Source: Panacagrimonas sp963975245 (GTDB lineage Bacteria > Pseudomonadota > Gammaproteobacteria > Nevskiales > Nevskiaceae). Taken from it: DNA of 64,000 nt. The DNA lies in the NCBI GenBank assembly GCA_963975245.1, contig CAXBFJ010000005.1:1-64000 (forward strand), in the 5' to 3' direction. Numbering within the stretch: the stretch's first letter is position 1; every line of letters begins with the position of its first letter. Shown piece after piece: positions 41,225 through 49,506 of the stretch. The translations under genes and the position numbers were made by a program. The notes under the pieces were generated by a model. It had not been told where the DNA came from. It did no database searches and was given only the letters and a program-made list of their open reading frames with translations.

Positions 41225-42211
41225 TTACTGAATTTTCAATTTCTGCTTGAGTTGTGATGGCGACATTCGCGGCGAAGCGCCGGAAGACTCGATCAACTGC
41301 ATCAGACCCGTGTTGATGGGCGTTGCAACGTTGTGCGCTTTGCCCATTCGAGCAATCTCTCCATTGAGTTCCCGAACTTCAGTGACACGACCTGCCTCAA
41401 TGTCCGAGACCATGGATGGGTAGGCGCCCGAACGTACCCCGTTGCGATACTTTGCAAACCACCACGGCAGCGGCCCTGCATACAGAAGCATCCAGCGATA
41501 GATGGAGTACGGCACGAGCAGGGGCAGCTTCCACTGCACGCCAGCTGCGTTCATTGCCGCAGTCGCCTCATCCAGAACGCCAACGTAGATTTGGCGCAAC
41601 TCAGTATTTCGGAACAAGTCCTCGAAAGTGGCATGACACAGCGCGCAGACGGCATTGGCAAGATTGATCAGCAATTTGCCCCACACAGCCTCGTCACCGG
41701 AGGCCAATTTTGCGTGCAGTCCTGAGCCTTGCAGCTGAGCCTGAAAGTCTGTTGCGCCGCCTCCTACTACAACTTCCGCGCGCGTGGTCAACGCGGCGTG
41801 CAGAGGTCCCAGAAGCTGAATATTCATCATGATGCTCAAGGGAATGATTTCAGCGCCGGGCCAGCGATGACGTATTTGCCTAAGTGCAGAGATGCCGTTA
41901 AGTGTGCTGACAACACGGCAACCTGACGGAAGTTGCTCGGGTAGGGACTCAAGCAAACCAGCCAACGCGGCGGATTTAACGCAGATAACAAGATAATTCA
42001 CGTCACCAAGATTCAACTCGGTGCATAAGGAAGGGACTGCAATGCGCGTATTCATTGCCGCGCGCTCTTCGGCATCGATGCGCAGAGACTCCACGGATTG
42101 GAATATGGACACATCCTTCTGGCGTGCGTAAAGGCGAACGTCTCGACCCGCTGCCACAAGCCTGCCAGCCAGTACAGTGCCCACAGCACCGGAGCCCAGG
42201 ATCAGGATCAT
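41225..42211 (-). CDS. Ketopantoate reductase family protein (2-dehydropantoate 2-reductase-like)
   Basis: A 328-residue NADPH enzyme of the PanE/ApbA family. ILGSGAVGTVLAGRLVAAG (residues 4-22) is the dinucleotide-binding fold, VICVKSAAL and NGISALRQI are typical of the nucleotide domain, and KLLINLANAVCALCHATFEDL carries the catalytic Lys and Asn of the C-terminal domain. True PanE reduces ketopantoate for pantothenate; many paralogues act on other 2-keto acids. The long, aromatic segment after residue 220 (PYSIYRWMLLYAGPLPWWFAKY) is unusual for PanE, so a paralogue with another substrate is likely. The MerR gene 54 nt upstream runs the same way, so they may share a transcript. Confidence 0.85.
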   Translation of the reverse strand: MILILGSGAVGTVLAGRLVAAGRDVRLYARQKDVSIFQSVESLRIDAEERAAMNTRIAVPSLCTELNLGDVNYLVICVKSAALAGLLESLPEQLPSGCRVVSTLNGISALRQIRHRWPGAEIIPLSIMMNIQLLGPLHAALTTRAEVVVGGGATDFQAQLQGSGLHAKLASGDEAVWGKLLINLANAVCALCHATFEDLFRNTELRQIYVGVLDEATAAMNAAGVQWKLPLLVPYSIYRWMLLYAGPLPWWFAKYRNGVRSGAYPSMVSDIEAGRVTEVRELNGEIARMGKAHNVATPINTGLMQLIESSGASPRMSPSQLKQKLKIQ

Positions 42212-42265
42212 GGCCTCAACGATATGCTGCCGAGTGAACGGAAGAAGGACGCAGTAGAAGCGCGT

Positions 42266-43138
42266 TCATCCGCGTCTTTTTCTGGGTCGCGCAGGCTGGT
42301 CGTCGCGCTCTTCCATCTGATGGTCGAGTATTTGTGCAACGCGTTCACCAAGATATTTGTTGGCTGCCTTTTCCAGAGCCCGCGACACTTCTGCCTCGAC
42401 GGCCATCATGGCCAGAGGACGAAGCCGCCATATGATGTCAGCCAGCTTCGGCACGTCTTTGGCAGGTGGTAGTTCGCCCTCGCCGTATTTGTCGAGCATG
42501 TGCGCAACCAATTGCACCATTTCGTCAGCCACGCGCTGCACGTTGGCGCGCAACCCGTGCATAACCTCCAGCAGGTCAGGCAAGGGCATTCCGGCTTTTG
42601 CCAGTTCAGCGCCAGCAATCAGAATTTTCGGGCTGGCGGCTCGGAACCTCAGTCCGTCAGGTTCAAGCAGGCCCATCTCAATGACCTTTGCCAAGGTTCT
42701 CGGTTTGAGAATGGGGCCAAACATCTTGATCAGCTCTGTCATCGTGTAGTGACGTGGCTGCTCATCCGACCATGGACTGCTGATCGCACGCTCAAGTCCC
42801 ACGATCTGACTGAGTTTCTGGCCACGCTCAAGGCCCTCGATCAGTTCCCCGATGTTGCCCAGGGTATAGCCACGAGACAGCAGGTTTCCAATCAGGCGCA
42901 GGCGTGCCAAATGGTCTGATGAATACCAGCCACTGCGACCGCGACGCTGTGGTGGTGCCAGCAGACCGCGGTCCTGGTAAGCGCGGACGTTGCGCACCGT
43001 AGATCCGCCCGCCAGAGCAAGTTCGTCGATGGTGTACTCGCGGTGCGGGTGATCCTCATCGGCCGGGATAGGGGGAATACTTGCGACAGACGCGCGTCGA
43101 CGGGTTTTGGTCGGCGCTTTTTTCTTGGTGGTGCCCAT
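42266..43138 (-). CDS. MerR-type transcriptional regulator
   Basis: A 290-residue DNA-binding protein. After a basic, Pro-rich start (about residues 1-30), the MerR helix-turn-helix reads YTIDELALAGGSTVRNVRAYQDRGLL, followed by the wing and RLRLIGNLLSRGYTLGNIGELI. The C-terminal half is longer than the usual coiled coil: HYTMTELIKMFGPILKPRTLAKV resembles a second, degenerate MerR-type helix-turn-helix, and then helices follow that may pair two subunits. No cysteine cluster for metals is seen. ATG 43138 is preferred: a TATATT box and a dyad lie right before it, so the mRNA may be leaderless. The 42211 reductase gene downstream is a candidate target. Confidence 0.85.
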   Translation of the reverse strand: MGTTKKKAPTKTRRRASVASIPPIPADEDHPHREYTIDELALAGGSTVRNVRAYQDRGLLAPPQRRGRSGWYSSDHLARLRLIGNLLSRGYTLGNIGELIEGLERGQKLSQIVGLERAISSPWSDEQPRHYTMTELIKMFGPILKPRTLAKVIEMGLLEPDGLRFRAASPKILIAGAELAKAGMPLPDLLEVMHGLRANVQRVADEMVQLVAHMLDKYGEGELPPAKDVPKLADIIWRLRPLAMMAVEAEVSRALEKAANKYLGERVAQILDHQMEERDDQPARPRKRRG

Positions 43139-43144
43139 ACGTGC

Positions 43145-43167
43145 AATATACCAATAGGGCCCGTATA
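43145..43167 (-). promoter_or_regulatory. Dyad and -10 box directly upstream of the MerR gene
   Basis: On the minus strand TATAC-N11-GTATA (43167-43147) overlaps TATATT (43150-43145), whose expected start point falls near the ATG at 43138. Suggests self-control by the MerR protein and a leaderless message. No clear -35. Confidence 0.35.
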
Positions 43168-43262
43168 GCATGGACGGGTTTGAGTCCTGTTGTTGGAGCG
43201 CGGGCACAAAAAAGCGGATGCCGGCATTCCGGCATCCGCTCAGGTAAAGCTGAACCGCTAGA

Positions 43263-44459
43263 TCAGGATTCGAGCTTCACGCCAAGAGACTCAATCACTT
43301 CAATGGTCACGTACTTGTCCCCGGAGGGCAGGCCGCGCGGCTTGGCGTAGCACTTGGAGCCGTCGATGGTCCACTGACCCATGACGCCGTCAACACGGTG
43401 CGGGTAGCAGCCCTTGGCCTTCAATGCGCTCTGCAGGGCCGCAATGTTGCGCGGTGTCATGTTGACTTCGCACAGCACGGGGCGCCACTCGAGCTGGTCA
43501 TCTGTAATTTTCGAACGCTTGGTGATGGTCTTGTAAGTTGCAGGAATGACCGTCTTGCGCGACGAGGCTGGCGACAGCAGCTTGGTGGTGGTTACCGTCT
43601 TGTACTGAGCCGGGATGGTGATTTCGCGTGTCGAAGCAGGCTTATCGACCACTGTCCGCGTGACGGTCTTGTACTCAGCCGGAATTGCCACTTCGCGGGT
43701 GCTTGCCGGAGTTGCCAAAACCTTGCGGGTGACCGTGCGGTACTCGGCAGGGACTTCAACAAGGCACATCACTTCGCCGGTGTCCTGAACCTGGGTTGCA
43801 ACCACTTTCTTACCTTCAAAGCGGGTGAACTGACTGGACGCGCCGCCGAAACTGGTGCCGCTACCAATGCTACGGCCCGTACCGCGCTTCCATTCGGTGT
43901 GCGCTGCTTTGACCAGAACTTTCTCACTTTCGGTGCGGTAGGTTGCAGGCACTGTCTCAAGCCGTGTGGAGGCCGGCTTGACGAGCACGCGCTCCGTTAC
44001 AGTCTTGTAGGTCGCCGGAATGACTTCCAGGCGAGTGGAGGCTTCCTTGACCAGCACACGTTCGCTGGCAGGGCCAAATTTGGCAGGAATCACTTCAACC
44101 CGTTCGCTGGCTTCCGAAGCCGTGACCTGCTCGGTCTTGGTCTCATAGGTGGCAGGAATGATGACGCGTGCATAACACTCACCCGCCTTGGCATTTGGCG
44201 GAAACAGGTCGGAATTGCCGCCCGCCGGCGCAGCAGGCGCTGCGGGATGTGCGCTGGCGGCTTTCATGGACGCAATTACATTTTCACGCTCAGCGAGTTC
44301 ACGCTTGGCTGCTGCTGCTTCTGCGCGCAGGCGATCCTGCTCGGCGCGGGCTTGCTGCAGTTGGCTGTCAGCTTCGCTGCCGTTGCTGGCACAGCCAGTA
44401 ACGAAGACAGCGAACGCAACACTGGTGGCCGCAAGAAGGCGGCTGCTTGATGCTCTCAT
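43263..44459 (-). CDS. Lipoprotein with eight 23-residue repeats and a peptidoglycan-binding-like end
   Basis: A 398-residue envelope protein. The lipobox FVTGC places the lipidated residue at Cys23. A short coiled coil follows (QQARAEQDRLRAEAAAAKRE, 35-54). Then eight repeats with consensus [IV]PAxYKTVTxxVLxxPASTR start at residues 101, 124, 147, 170, 236, 259, 282 and 305: two blocks of four with an exact 23-residue period, separated by a Gly/Ser-rich insert with GTGRSIGSGTSFGG. Residues 334-365 (TPRNIAALQSALKAKGCYPH) resemble a PG_binding_1 domain, so it may contact cell-wall glycan. A possible AAGGGG site precedes ATG 44459. Role unknown, probably structural. Confidence 0.85.
   Translation of the reverse strand: MRASSSRLLAATSVAFAVFVTGCASNGSEADSQLQQARAEQDRLRAEAAAAKRELAERENVIASMKAASAHPAAPAAPAGGNSDLFPPNAKAGECYARVIIPATYETKTEQVTASEASERVEVIPAKFGPASERVLVKEASTRLEVIPATYKTVTERVLVKPASTRLETVPATYRTESEKVLVKAAHTEWKRGTGRSIGSGTSFGGASSQFTRFEGKKVVATQVQDTGEVMCLVEVPAEYRTVTRKVLATPASTREVAIPAEYKTVTRTVVDKPASTREITIPAQYKTVTTTKLLSPASSRKTVIPATYKTITKRSKITDDQLEWRPVLCEVNMTPRNIAALQSALKAKGCYPHRVDGVMGQWTIDGSKCYAKPRGLPSGDKYVTIEVIESLGVKLES
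43479..44159 (-). repeat. Coding tandem repeats, 69-bp period, two blocks of four
   Basis: Codes for the eight [IV]PAxYKTVT units of the lipoprotein. Within each block the period is exactly 69 bp; the blocks are 66 residues apart start to start because of an inserted Gly/Ser-rich segment. Confidence 0.85.
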
Positions 44460-44975
44460 GGTTTTAAATCCCCTTAATTTACAAATCGTTTTCCGACACT
44501 CTTGAAAAATTAGGTCAGGACTTAATCGGCGGACCTGCAGAAGGACAAGATGCGGATCGTACTGCGGGACGTATGGTCTAAGACGAGGTTAAGAGTGCAT
44601 TGGAGAAGCCATAACGTAACGCAAGTTTGGTCACTCTGCCGGCTTTTTGAGGGGCTTGTCAACGGATGGTCTGGTTGAATGGTGCGATGGGGCGATCAAG
44701 CGGTCGTGTGACAAAAAAATGACGAAAAAACAGCCGAAATGTCCACTCGTTATATTTTGTGAGTCGATCCTGGAAGCGTGTCTCTTCGATAAAAGTGATG
44801 CGACTCAAATGCCGGTGGCTGACTTCTATGAATTTTAAAACAGAAGATCACTGTACGCGCGGCCATGTTTTTCGAATCAAGGCCTGTCAACATTACGAAC
44901 ATGAAAATACTGAAGGCTCTCGCATCGATGAAACGCCACTATGATGATTTGTACATTTCAAGAAGAGTTCTCGGC
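44460..44975. other. Long non-coding gap before the lipoprotein-sorting-like gene
   Basis: About 500 bases between divergent genes, locally A/T-richer (44700-44830). Frames of about 60 codons occur without domains or ribosome sites. ATG codons at 44865 and 44901 are in frame with the next gene and could be alternative starts. No hairpin with T-run seen. Confidence 0.4.
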
Positions 44976-45770
44976 GTGTCGAAAAAGTGGATTTGGAAGC
45001 GATTCCTTCCGGCGCTCGTGCTGGTATGTATTTCGCCGAGTCAGGCCTCAGACCCGTTGACCGCGATCGAGACCTGCATGCGGGCCAATATCCCGCCATC
45101 TCTGCAGATCAGGGAGTTCGAAATCAGCAGTACCAGTAAAGCTGGAAGCAGCCGTGAGTTCAAAGGACGGTTGTACGCACGCCTGGAGGGTTCGCGTATC
45201 AGTGCGACCATGGCCGTGACCGCGCCGGCAGATATGCGGGGTTCTTCCTATCTGGTGCGAGAGGCGGCAGATGAGAATGGAGAAGACGAGATGTACGTTT
45301 ATCTCCCGGCACTGCGAAAGACAAAGCGCATTGTCGGTGCGATGAGGAGCAAACCGCTGTTTGGGACAGACATCTCTTACTCGGATATCCGGCAGATCGG
45401 TTTCGCATTCACTGATGATTCGCTCAGGTTTGAACGTGAGGAAGTGCTTGACGGACGCCCCGCCTGGGTGTTGTCGATGGCGCCCGATGATTCGGCAAAC
45501 TCGCGATTCGATAGCGTGACCGCGTGGATCGATCAGGAAAGTTGCATGGCGCTCAAGGCTGATTTCGCGAGCGCGGGCGAGGTGCGCAAGCGTTTCAGCA
45601 GTTCTGCTGAGCATCTGGCACAGTCGGGGTCTCACTGGTACCTCAAGGATGCCAAAATTGAAGATCTTCAGGATGGAACCCAAACGCGCATCCAGATCAG
45701 TGAAGTACTTAGCGACAAGGACCTTGCCAATCGTCTATTCAACCCGCGCGGGTTCTACCTGGGCAATTAG
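44976..45770 (+). CDS. Outer-membrane lipoprotein-sorting-like (LolA-type fold) protein
   Basis: A 264-residue exported protein. From GTG 44976 a clean signal peptide appears (VSKKWIWKRFLPALVLVC, cut after SQA), with AGAAGAG upstream, so this start is favoured over in-frame ATG 44865 or 44901. The mature part matches the family annotated as outer membrane lipoprotein-sorting proteins, LolA/LolB-like half-barrels that bind lipid in the periplasm: MYVYLPALRKTKRIVGAMRSKP, FGTDISYSDIR, and the C-terminal NPRGFYLGN. In many genomes such genes sit directly beside MMPL/RND exporters; here one begins 45 nt downstream, so the pair probably moves a lipid-like cargo across the periplasm. Confidence 0.85.
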   Translation: MSKKWIWKRFLPALVLVCISPSQASDPLTAIETCMRANIPPSLQIREFEISSTSKAGSSREFKGRLYARLEGSRISATMAVTAPADMRGSSYLVREAADENGEDEMYVYLPALRKTKRIVGAMRSKPLFGTDISYSDIRQIGFAFTDDSLRFEREEVLDGRPAWVLSMAPDDSANSRFDSVTAWIDQESCMALKADFASAGEVRKRFSSSAEHLAQSGSHWYLKDAKIEDLQDGTQTRIQISEVLSDKDLANRLFNPRGFYLGN

Positions 45771-45815
45771 TCGGCAAGCGAGCACGATATTCCTGCCTCC
45801 TGAGCGCTGATCCGC

Positions 45816-48548
45816 GTGAATGTCCTGCAAGCTTTGATTGGGTGGGCGAGTCGACGCCCCGGAGCGGTCCTGGCGCTTGTGGCCGGCCTGAGTCTGCTGG
45901 CAGTCGCACAACTGTTCAGCTGGCCGACTCTGACGCCAAAACTCTCGCTCGACGCAGGCACAGATAATTTGTTGCCGCAGGATGATCGTGACCGGCAGAT
46001 ATTCGAGCGGGTTCGAAATACCTTCGGTGATTACGATGCTGTCCTGATGTCTGTTCGACTTGAGCCGATGTTCACAGTCGAAAACATGGCCAATCTGGAT
46101 AAGCTGACGCGAGCGCTGCAACGCATGCCAGGCGTGAAGAGTGTTTTTTCACTCGCAACTGCGCCAAATGTGCTGACCCAGAGCGACGAACTGGAGATCA
46201 GTTCTTTCACCGCACAGGCGAGGGAAGATGCTGCTGCATTGACAGCCTTTCCTGCGCAAATCGCCGCCAATCCCATCTACAAGGGGCTTCTGGTTTCTGA
46301 TGACGGCGCGCATACCGCGCTTGCCATCGCTCTGGATCAGCAGGGTGAGGCCATGTTTGCTGCCGAGCGCTACGCAGATAAATTCAGGAAGCTGGCTGAG
46401 GACATCACCGGAAGTCCGCAGATCTGGCTGACCGGTAGTCCGGTGATCCAGGCTGAAACCACTGCGGCCATGATGCGTACGCTGAGTTTCAGCCTGCCAA
46501 TCACTTACCTGATCGTTATCGTTTTGCTCTACGGCGCTTACCGCAGTGTCTGGGCAACCGTGGCTGTAGTGCTCACCATCAGCGTGGCGCTGCTCTGGAC
46601 GGCGGCCTGGGCCGCGGTTCTGGGGATGTCACTGAACCTGGTGACCATCATCACGCCTCCGCTGATCGTGACGCTCGGGCTGGCCTACGCCATTCATTTG
46701 CTATCTGACTACTACAGCGATGGCGCGCAGGACCTCGCTGAGCGGGCTCGGCGCGCGCGCCAGGTGATGAACCGGGTTGGCCTGGGCATGCTGCTGGCCG
46801 GGGGGACATCAATTGCCGGCTTTCTGGCGCTGACCTCCAATGATTTGCCTGCCATTCGGCAATTTGCGGTGCTCTCGAGCATTGGCGTCGGCAGTCTGTT
46901 CTTTCTCGTCGTGTTTTTCTTGCCGGCGCTGTTGGATCGTTTTCGGTGTGGCTCGCGCAGCCGAGACCTTGGCAGATCCTTCTTTGATTCATGGACTCAG
47001 AGATTCGCAGATTTTGATATCAAGTGGCGTCGATGGATTATCCGGTTCGCCTTGGTCCTTGTTGCATTGAACCTCTGGTGGGCCTCAGGCCTGTCCGTGG
47101 GTACGGATTACATCAAGTCCTTCCGCGAGGGAAATCAGGTTCGAGCGGAGTACGAGGCCATCAATGAGACTTTTGATGGGGCCAATACCGTCTCGGTCCT
47201 GATCGAGACTTTTGTCGACGATGCGCTGACCAATCCTGAACTCGTTCACGGTGTCGAGGAGTTGCAGACCTGGCTGAGGGCTCAACCGGAGGTCGGGCAG
47301 GCCGTGTCCTACGTTGATCACCTGAAGTTGTTGCACCAGAGCATCAATAACGGAGACCCTGCGTATCACAGTATTCCCGAAGACTCTGCAGCGATAAAGC
47401 AGCTTCTGGTATTCGCCGGCGGAGATGAAATCCATCGCGTCATTGACTCACAGTTTCAGTCGGCGCTGATCAGTCTGCGTATCAAGGTGGGAGAGTCCGG
47501 GGAGATCACGCGATTCACTGAGCGGGTGGAAGCGCGCCTGGCACAGTTACAGCCGCCACTGAATGGCAGCCTGACCGGGACCCCGGTGCTGGCCACGCGC
47601 ACGGTCAATGCCATCGGCCGTGGGCAGTGGATGTCGCTTGCGATCGCCGCGTTCGTGATCTGGGCCATGCTCGCCTTGATGTTCACCTCGGTTCGCGCCG
47701 GCCTCTGGGCGCTGCTGCCGAATCTGGTTCCGGTATCCATTTATTTCGGAATGCTGCGTTTGCTGGATATTCCGCTGAACCCGACCAATAGCTTGATTGC
47801 CAGTATCGTGCTCGGTGTCGCGGTTGATGACACGGTGCATTTCCTGACGCGTTTCAATCGTGATGCGCGGGCCACGGGCAGTGAGGCAAAAGCGGTGCGT
47901 AGCGCCTTACGGGAGACCATTCAGCCCACCACCCTGACCACCGTTGCATTGTGTCTGGGCCTGCTGGCGCTGACCGGCAGTGAACTGCGCAATCAGGTTC
48001 AATTTGGTCTGCTGGCCTCATTCACGCTGCTGATGGCCTGGGTGTCGGAAGTCACCCTCACGCCCGCACTTGGGTCACGCTTGCGTATCGTCACGTTGTG
48101 GGATTTGCTGCGGCTGGATCTGGGTCCGTCTCCTCAGCACACGATTCCATTGTTGTCAGGCCTGAGCCTTCGGCAAGCGCGGATTTTTGCGTTGATGTCC
48201 AAAATTGAAACCTATGAGGCAGGCGACAAAGTCATACAGGAGGGCGACTTTGCGCGGGATATGTACGTCATCGTGGACGGCTCTTTGCAGGTCTGGATAG
48301 AGCGCCCGGAAGAACACAAAGTACTGGCAACATTGGGCCGTGGCGCTGTCATGGGCGAGGCGGGCTTCTTTGGCCAGCGACGTACTGCCAATGTCAGCGC
48401 CGTGAAGCGGGCGAGGCTGTTGCGCTTTGACGCCAATGACCTCGAGCGCCTGCGTCGCCGCTATCCCTGGATCGCCGCAACGGTATTTCGCAATCTGAAC
48501 CGCGTGCAAGCCGAACGGCTGGCGCGGACCACCGCAATGATTCAATGA
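45816..48548 (+). CDS. RND/MMPL exporter fused to a cyclic-nucleotide-binding domain
   Basis: A 910-residue protein. Residues 1-770 form an RND/MMPL exporter: helix 1, a periplasmic loop (about 40-210), helices 2-6 (from FSLPITYLIVIVLLYGAY), a second periplasmic loop (about 430-600) and helices 7-12, with the second-half motif SIVLGVAVDDTVHFLTRFNR. Residues 780-910 are a cNMP-binding domain facing the cytoplasm: VIQEGDFARDMYVIVDGSLQ and the phosphate cassette GEAGFFGQRRTANVSA, keeping the key Glu (about 848) and Arg (about 856). This suggests transport gated by a nucleotide such as cAMP. The start is GTG 45816; no ATG fits. The upstream LolA-like gene is a likely partner. Confidence 0.9.
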   Translation: MNVLQALIGWASRRPGAVLALVAGLSLLAVAQLFSWPTLTPKLSLDAGTDNLLPQDDRDRQIFERVRNTFGDYDAVLMSVRLEPMFTVENMANLDKLTRALQRMPGVKSVFSLATAPNVLTQSDELEISSFTAQAREDAAALTAFPAQIAANPIYKGLLVSDDGAHTALAIALDQQGEAMFAAERYADKFRKLAEDITGSPQIWLTGSPVIQAETTAAMMRTLSFSLPITYLIVIVLLYGAYRSVWATVAVVLTISVALLWTAAWAAVLGMSLNLVTIITPPLIVTLGLAYAIHLLSDYYSDGAQDLAERARRARQVMNRVGLGMLLAGGTSIAGFLALTSNDLPAIRQFAVLSSIGVGSLFFLVVFFLPALLDRFRCGSRSRDLGRSFFDSWTQRFADFDIKWRRWIIRFALVLVALNLWWASGLSVGTDYIKSFREGNQVRAEYEAINETFDGANTVSVLIETFVDDALTNPELVHGVEELQTWLRAQPEVGQAVSYVDHLKLLHQSINNGDPAYHSIPEDSAAIKQLLVFAGGDEIHRVIDSQFQSALISLRIKVGESGEITRFTERVEARLAQLQPPLNGSLTGTPVLATRTVNAIGRGQWMSLAIAAFVIWAMLALMFTSVRAGLWALLPNLVPVSIYFGMLRLLDIPLNPTNSLIASIVLGVAVDDTVHFLTRFNRDARATGSEAKAVRSALRETIQPTTLTTVALCLGLLALTGSELRNQVQFGLLASFTLLMAWVSEVTLTPALGSRLRIVTLWDLLRLDLGPSPQHTIPLLSGLSLRQARIFALMSKIETYEAGDKVIQEGDFARDMYVIVDGSLQVWIERPEEHKVLATLGRGAVMGEAGFFGQRRTANVSAVKRARLLRFDANDLERLRRRYPWIAATVFRNLNRVQAERLARTTAMIQ

Positions 48549-48585
48549 GCGGTCTGCCAGCCGCGCCACATGAAGTCATGAATAC

Positions 48586-49023
48586 ATGAGCCAGACGCCC
48601 ATCCTGATTCCCGCAGCCATCCTGGCCTTATGGACGCTGCTGGTTCTCTTGCTGATTCCTTTTCGCCGCTTTCAGGCTGCTTTTGCCGGAGAAGTCACCG
48701 CGGACGATTTCAGATTTGGCGAATCCGGTCGTGTTTCAGACAAGGTGAGTCTGCCAAACCGCAGTTACATGAATCTGCTCGAGGCACCGGTCCTGTTTTA
48801 TGTGCTGTGCCTGGCAATGTATGTCAGTGAGCATCTGAGCCCCTTGTCTCTGAAGCTGGCGTGGGCCTACGTCGGCTTGCGCGTTATGCATAGTGTGGTT
48901 CATCTGAGCTACAACAATGTGATCCATCGCCTGAGCCTGTTCGCATTGAGTAACACGGTGCTGGTGGCGTTGTGGCTGATGCTGTTGATGCGACTGCTCG
49001 GTGAGCAGAACGTTCAAGGCTGA
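48586..49023 (+). CDS. MAPEG-family membrane protein
   Basis: A 145-residue protein with four membrane helices of the MAPEG family (membrane-associated proteins in eicosanoid and glutathione metabolism). The family mark PNRSYMNLLEAPVLFYVLCL lies at residues 58-77, followed by LAWAYVGLRVMHSVVHLSYN, which includes the conserved Arg and His positions. Eukaryotic members conjugate glutathione or isomerise prostaglandins; bacterial ones are mostly uncharacterised. It follows the RND-cNMP gene by 37 nt and precedes greB by 11 nt, so it may be read from the same transcripts. ATG 48586 follows no strong ribosome site. Confidence 0.88.
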   Translation: MSQTPILIPAAILALWTLLVLLLIPFRRFQAAFAGEVTADDFRFGESGRVSDKVSLPNRSYMNLLEAPVLFYVLCLAMYVSEHLSPLSLKLAWAYVGLRVMHSVVHLSYNNVIHRLSLFALSNTVLVALWLMLLMRLLGEQNVQG

Positions 49024-49034
49024 GGCGAAGCAGA

Positions 49035-49505
49035 ATGTCTTCTCCCTACATCACACCGGAAGGCCATGCGCGGCTGAAAGCGGAATACGACCATCTTTGG
49101 CGAGAGCGCCGCCCAGAGGTCGTTCGCGCGCTGGCTGAGGCCGCGGCTGAAGGCGATCGCTCGGAGAACGCCGAGTATCAGTACCGCAAGAAGGAGCTGC
49201 GCGAGATTGACCGGCGGGTGCGCTATCTGCAACGGCGCTTGCCTCTGTTGAAGGTCGCGGACCAGACGCCGGGCGATCAGGATTGCGTGTACTTTGCTGC
49301 CTGTGTGGAACTGATTGACGAGCAAGGCCAATCGCGGCACTACCGCATTGTCGGGCCGGATGAGACAGATGCGGACGAGCAATACATCAGTATTGACTCG
49401 CCCATGGCGCGTGCCGTACTCGGTAAGCGCTGTGGTGACGTCGTTGAGGTCCGCCTGCCTGAACGTGTGGCCGAGTTTGAGATTGCGGGTGTTCGCTACC
49501 TTTGA
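49035..49505 (+). CDS. greB: Transcription elongation factor GreB
   Basis: A 156-residue cleavage factor that rescues backtracked RNA polymerase by stimulating transcript cutting. The N-terminal coiled coil contains EGDRSENAEYQYRKKELREI, with the acidic tip (Asp, Glu) that carries the magnesium, and the C-terminal FKBP-like domain has HYRIVGPDETDAD and SIDSPMARAVLGKRCGD. The basic patch and length fit GreB rather than GreA. The stop codon is one base from that of the convergent parA. It follows the MAPEG gene closely. Confidence 0.93.
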   Translation: MSSPYITPEGHARLKAEYDHLWRERRPEVVRALAEAAAEGDRSENAEYQYRKKELREIDRRVRYLQRRLPLLKVADQTPGDQDCVYFAACVELIDEQGQSRHYRIVGPDETDADEQYISIDSPMARAVLGKRCGDVVEVRLPERVAEFEIAGVRYL

Positions 49506-49506
49506 A

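Noticed and set aside
44647..44838. A 63-codon frame upstream of the lipoprotein-sorting-like gene.
   Set aside because: No ribosome site, no signal peptide and no recognisable domain; it may be chance in A/T-richer DNA.
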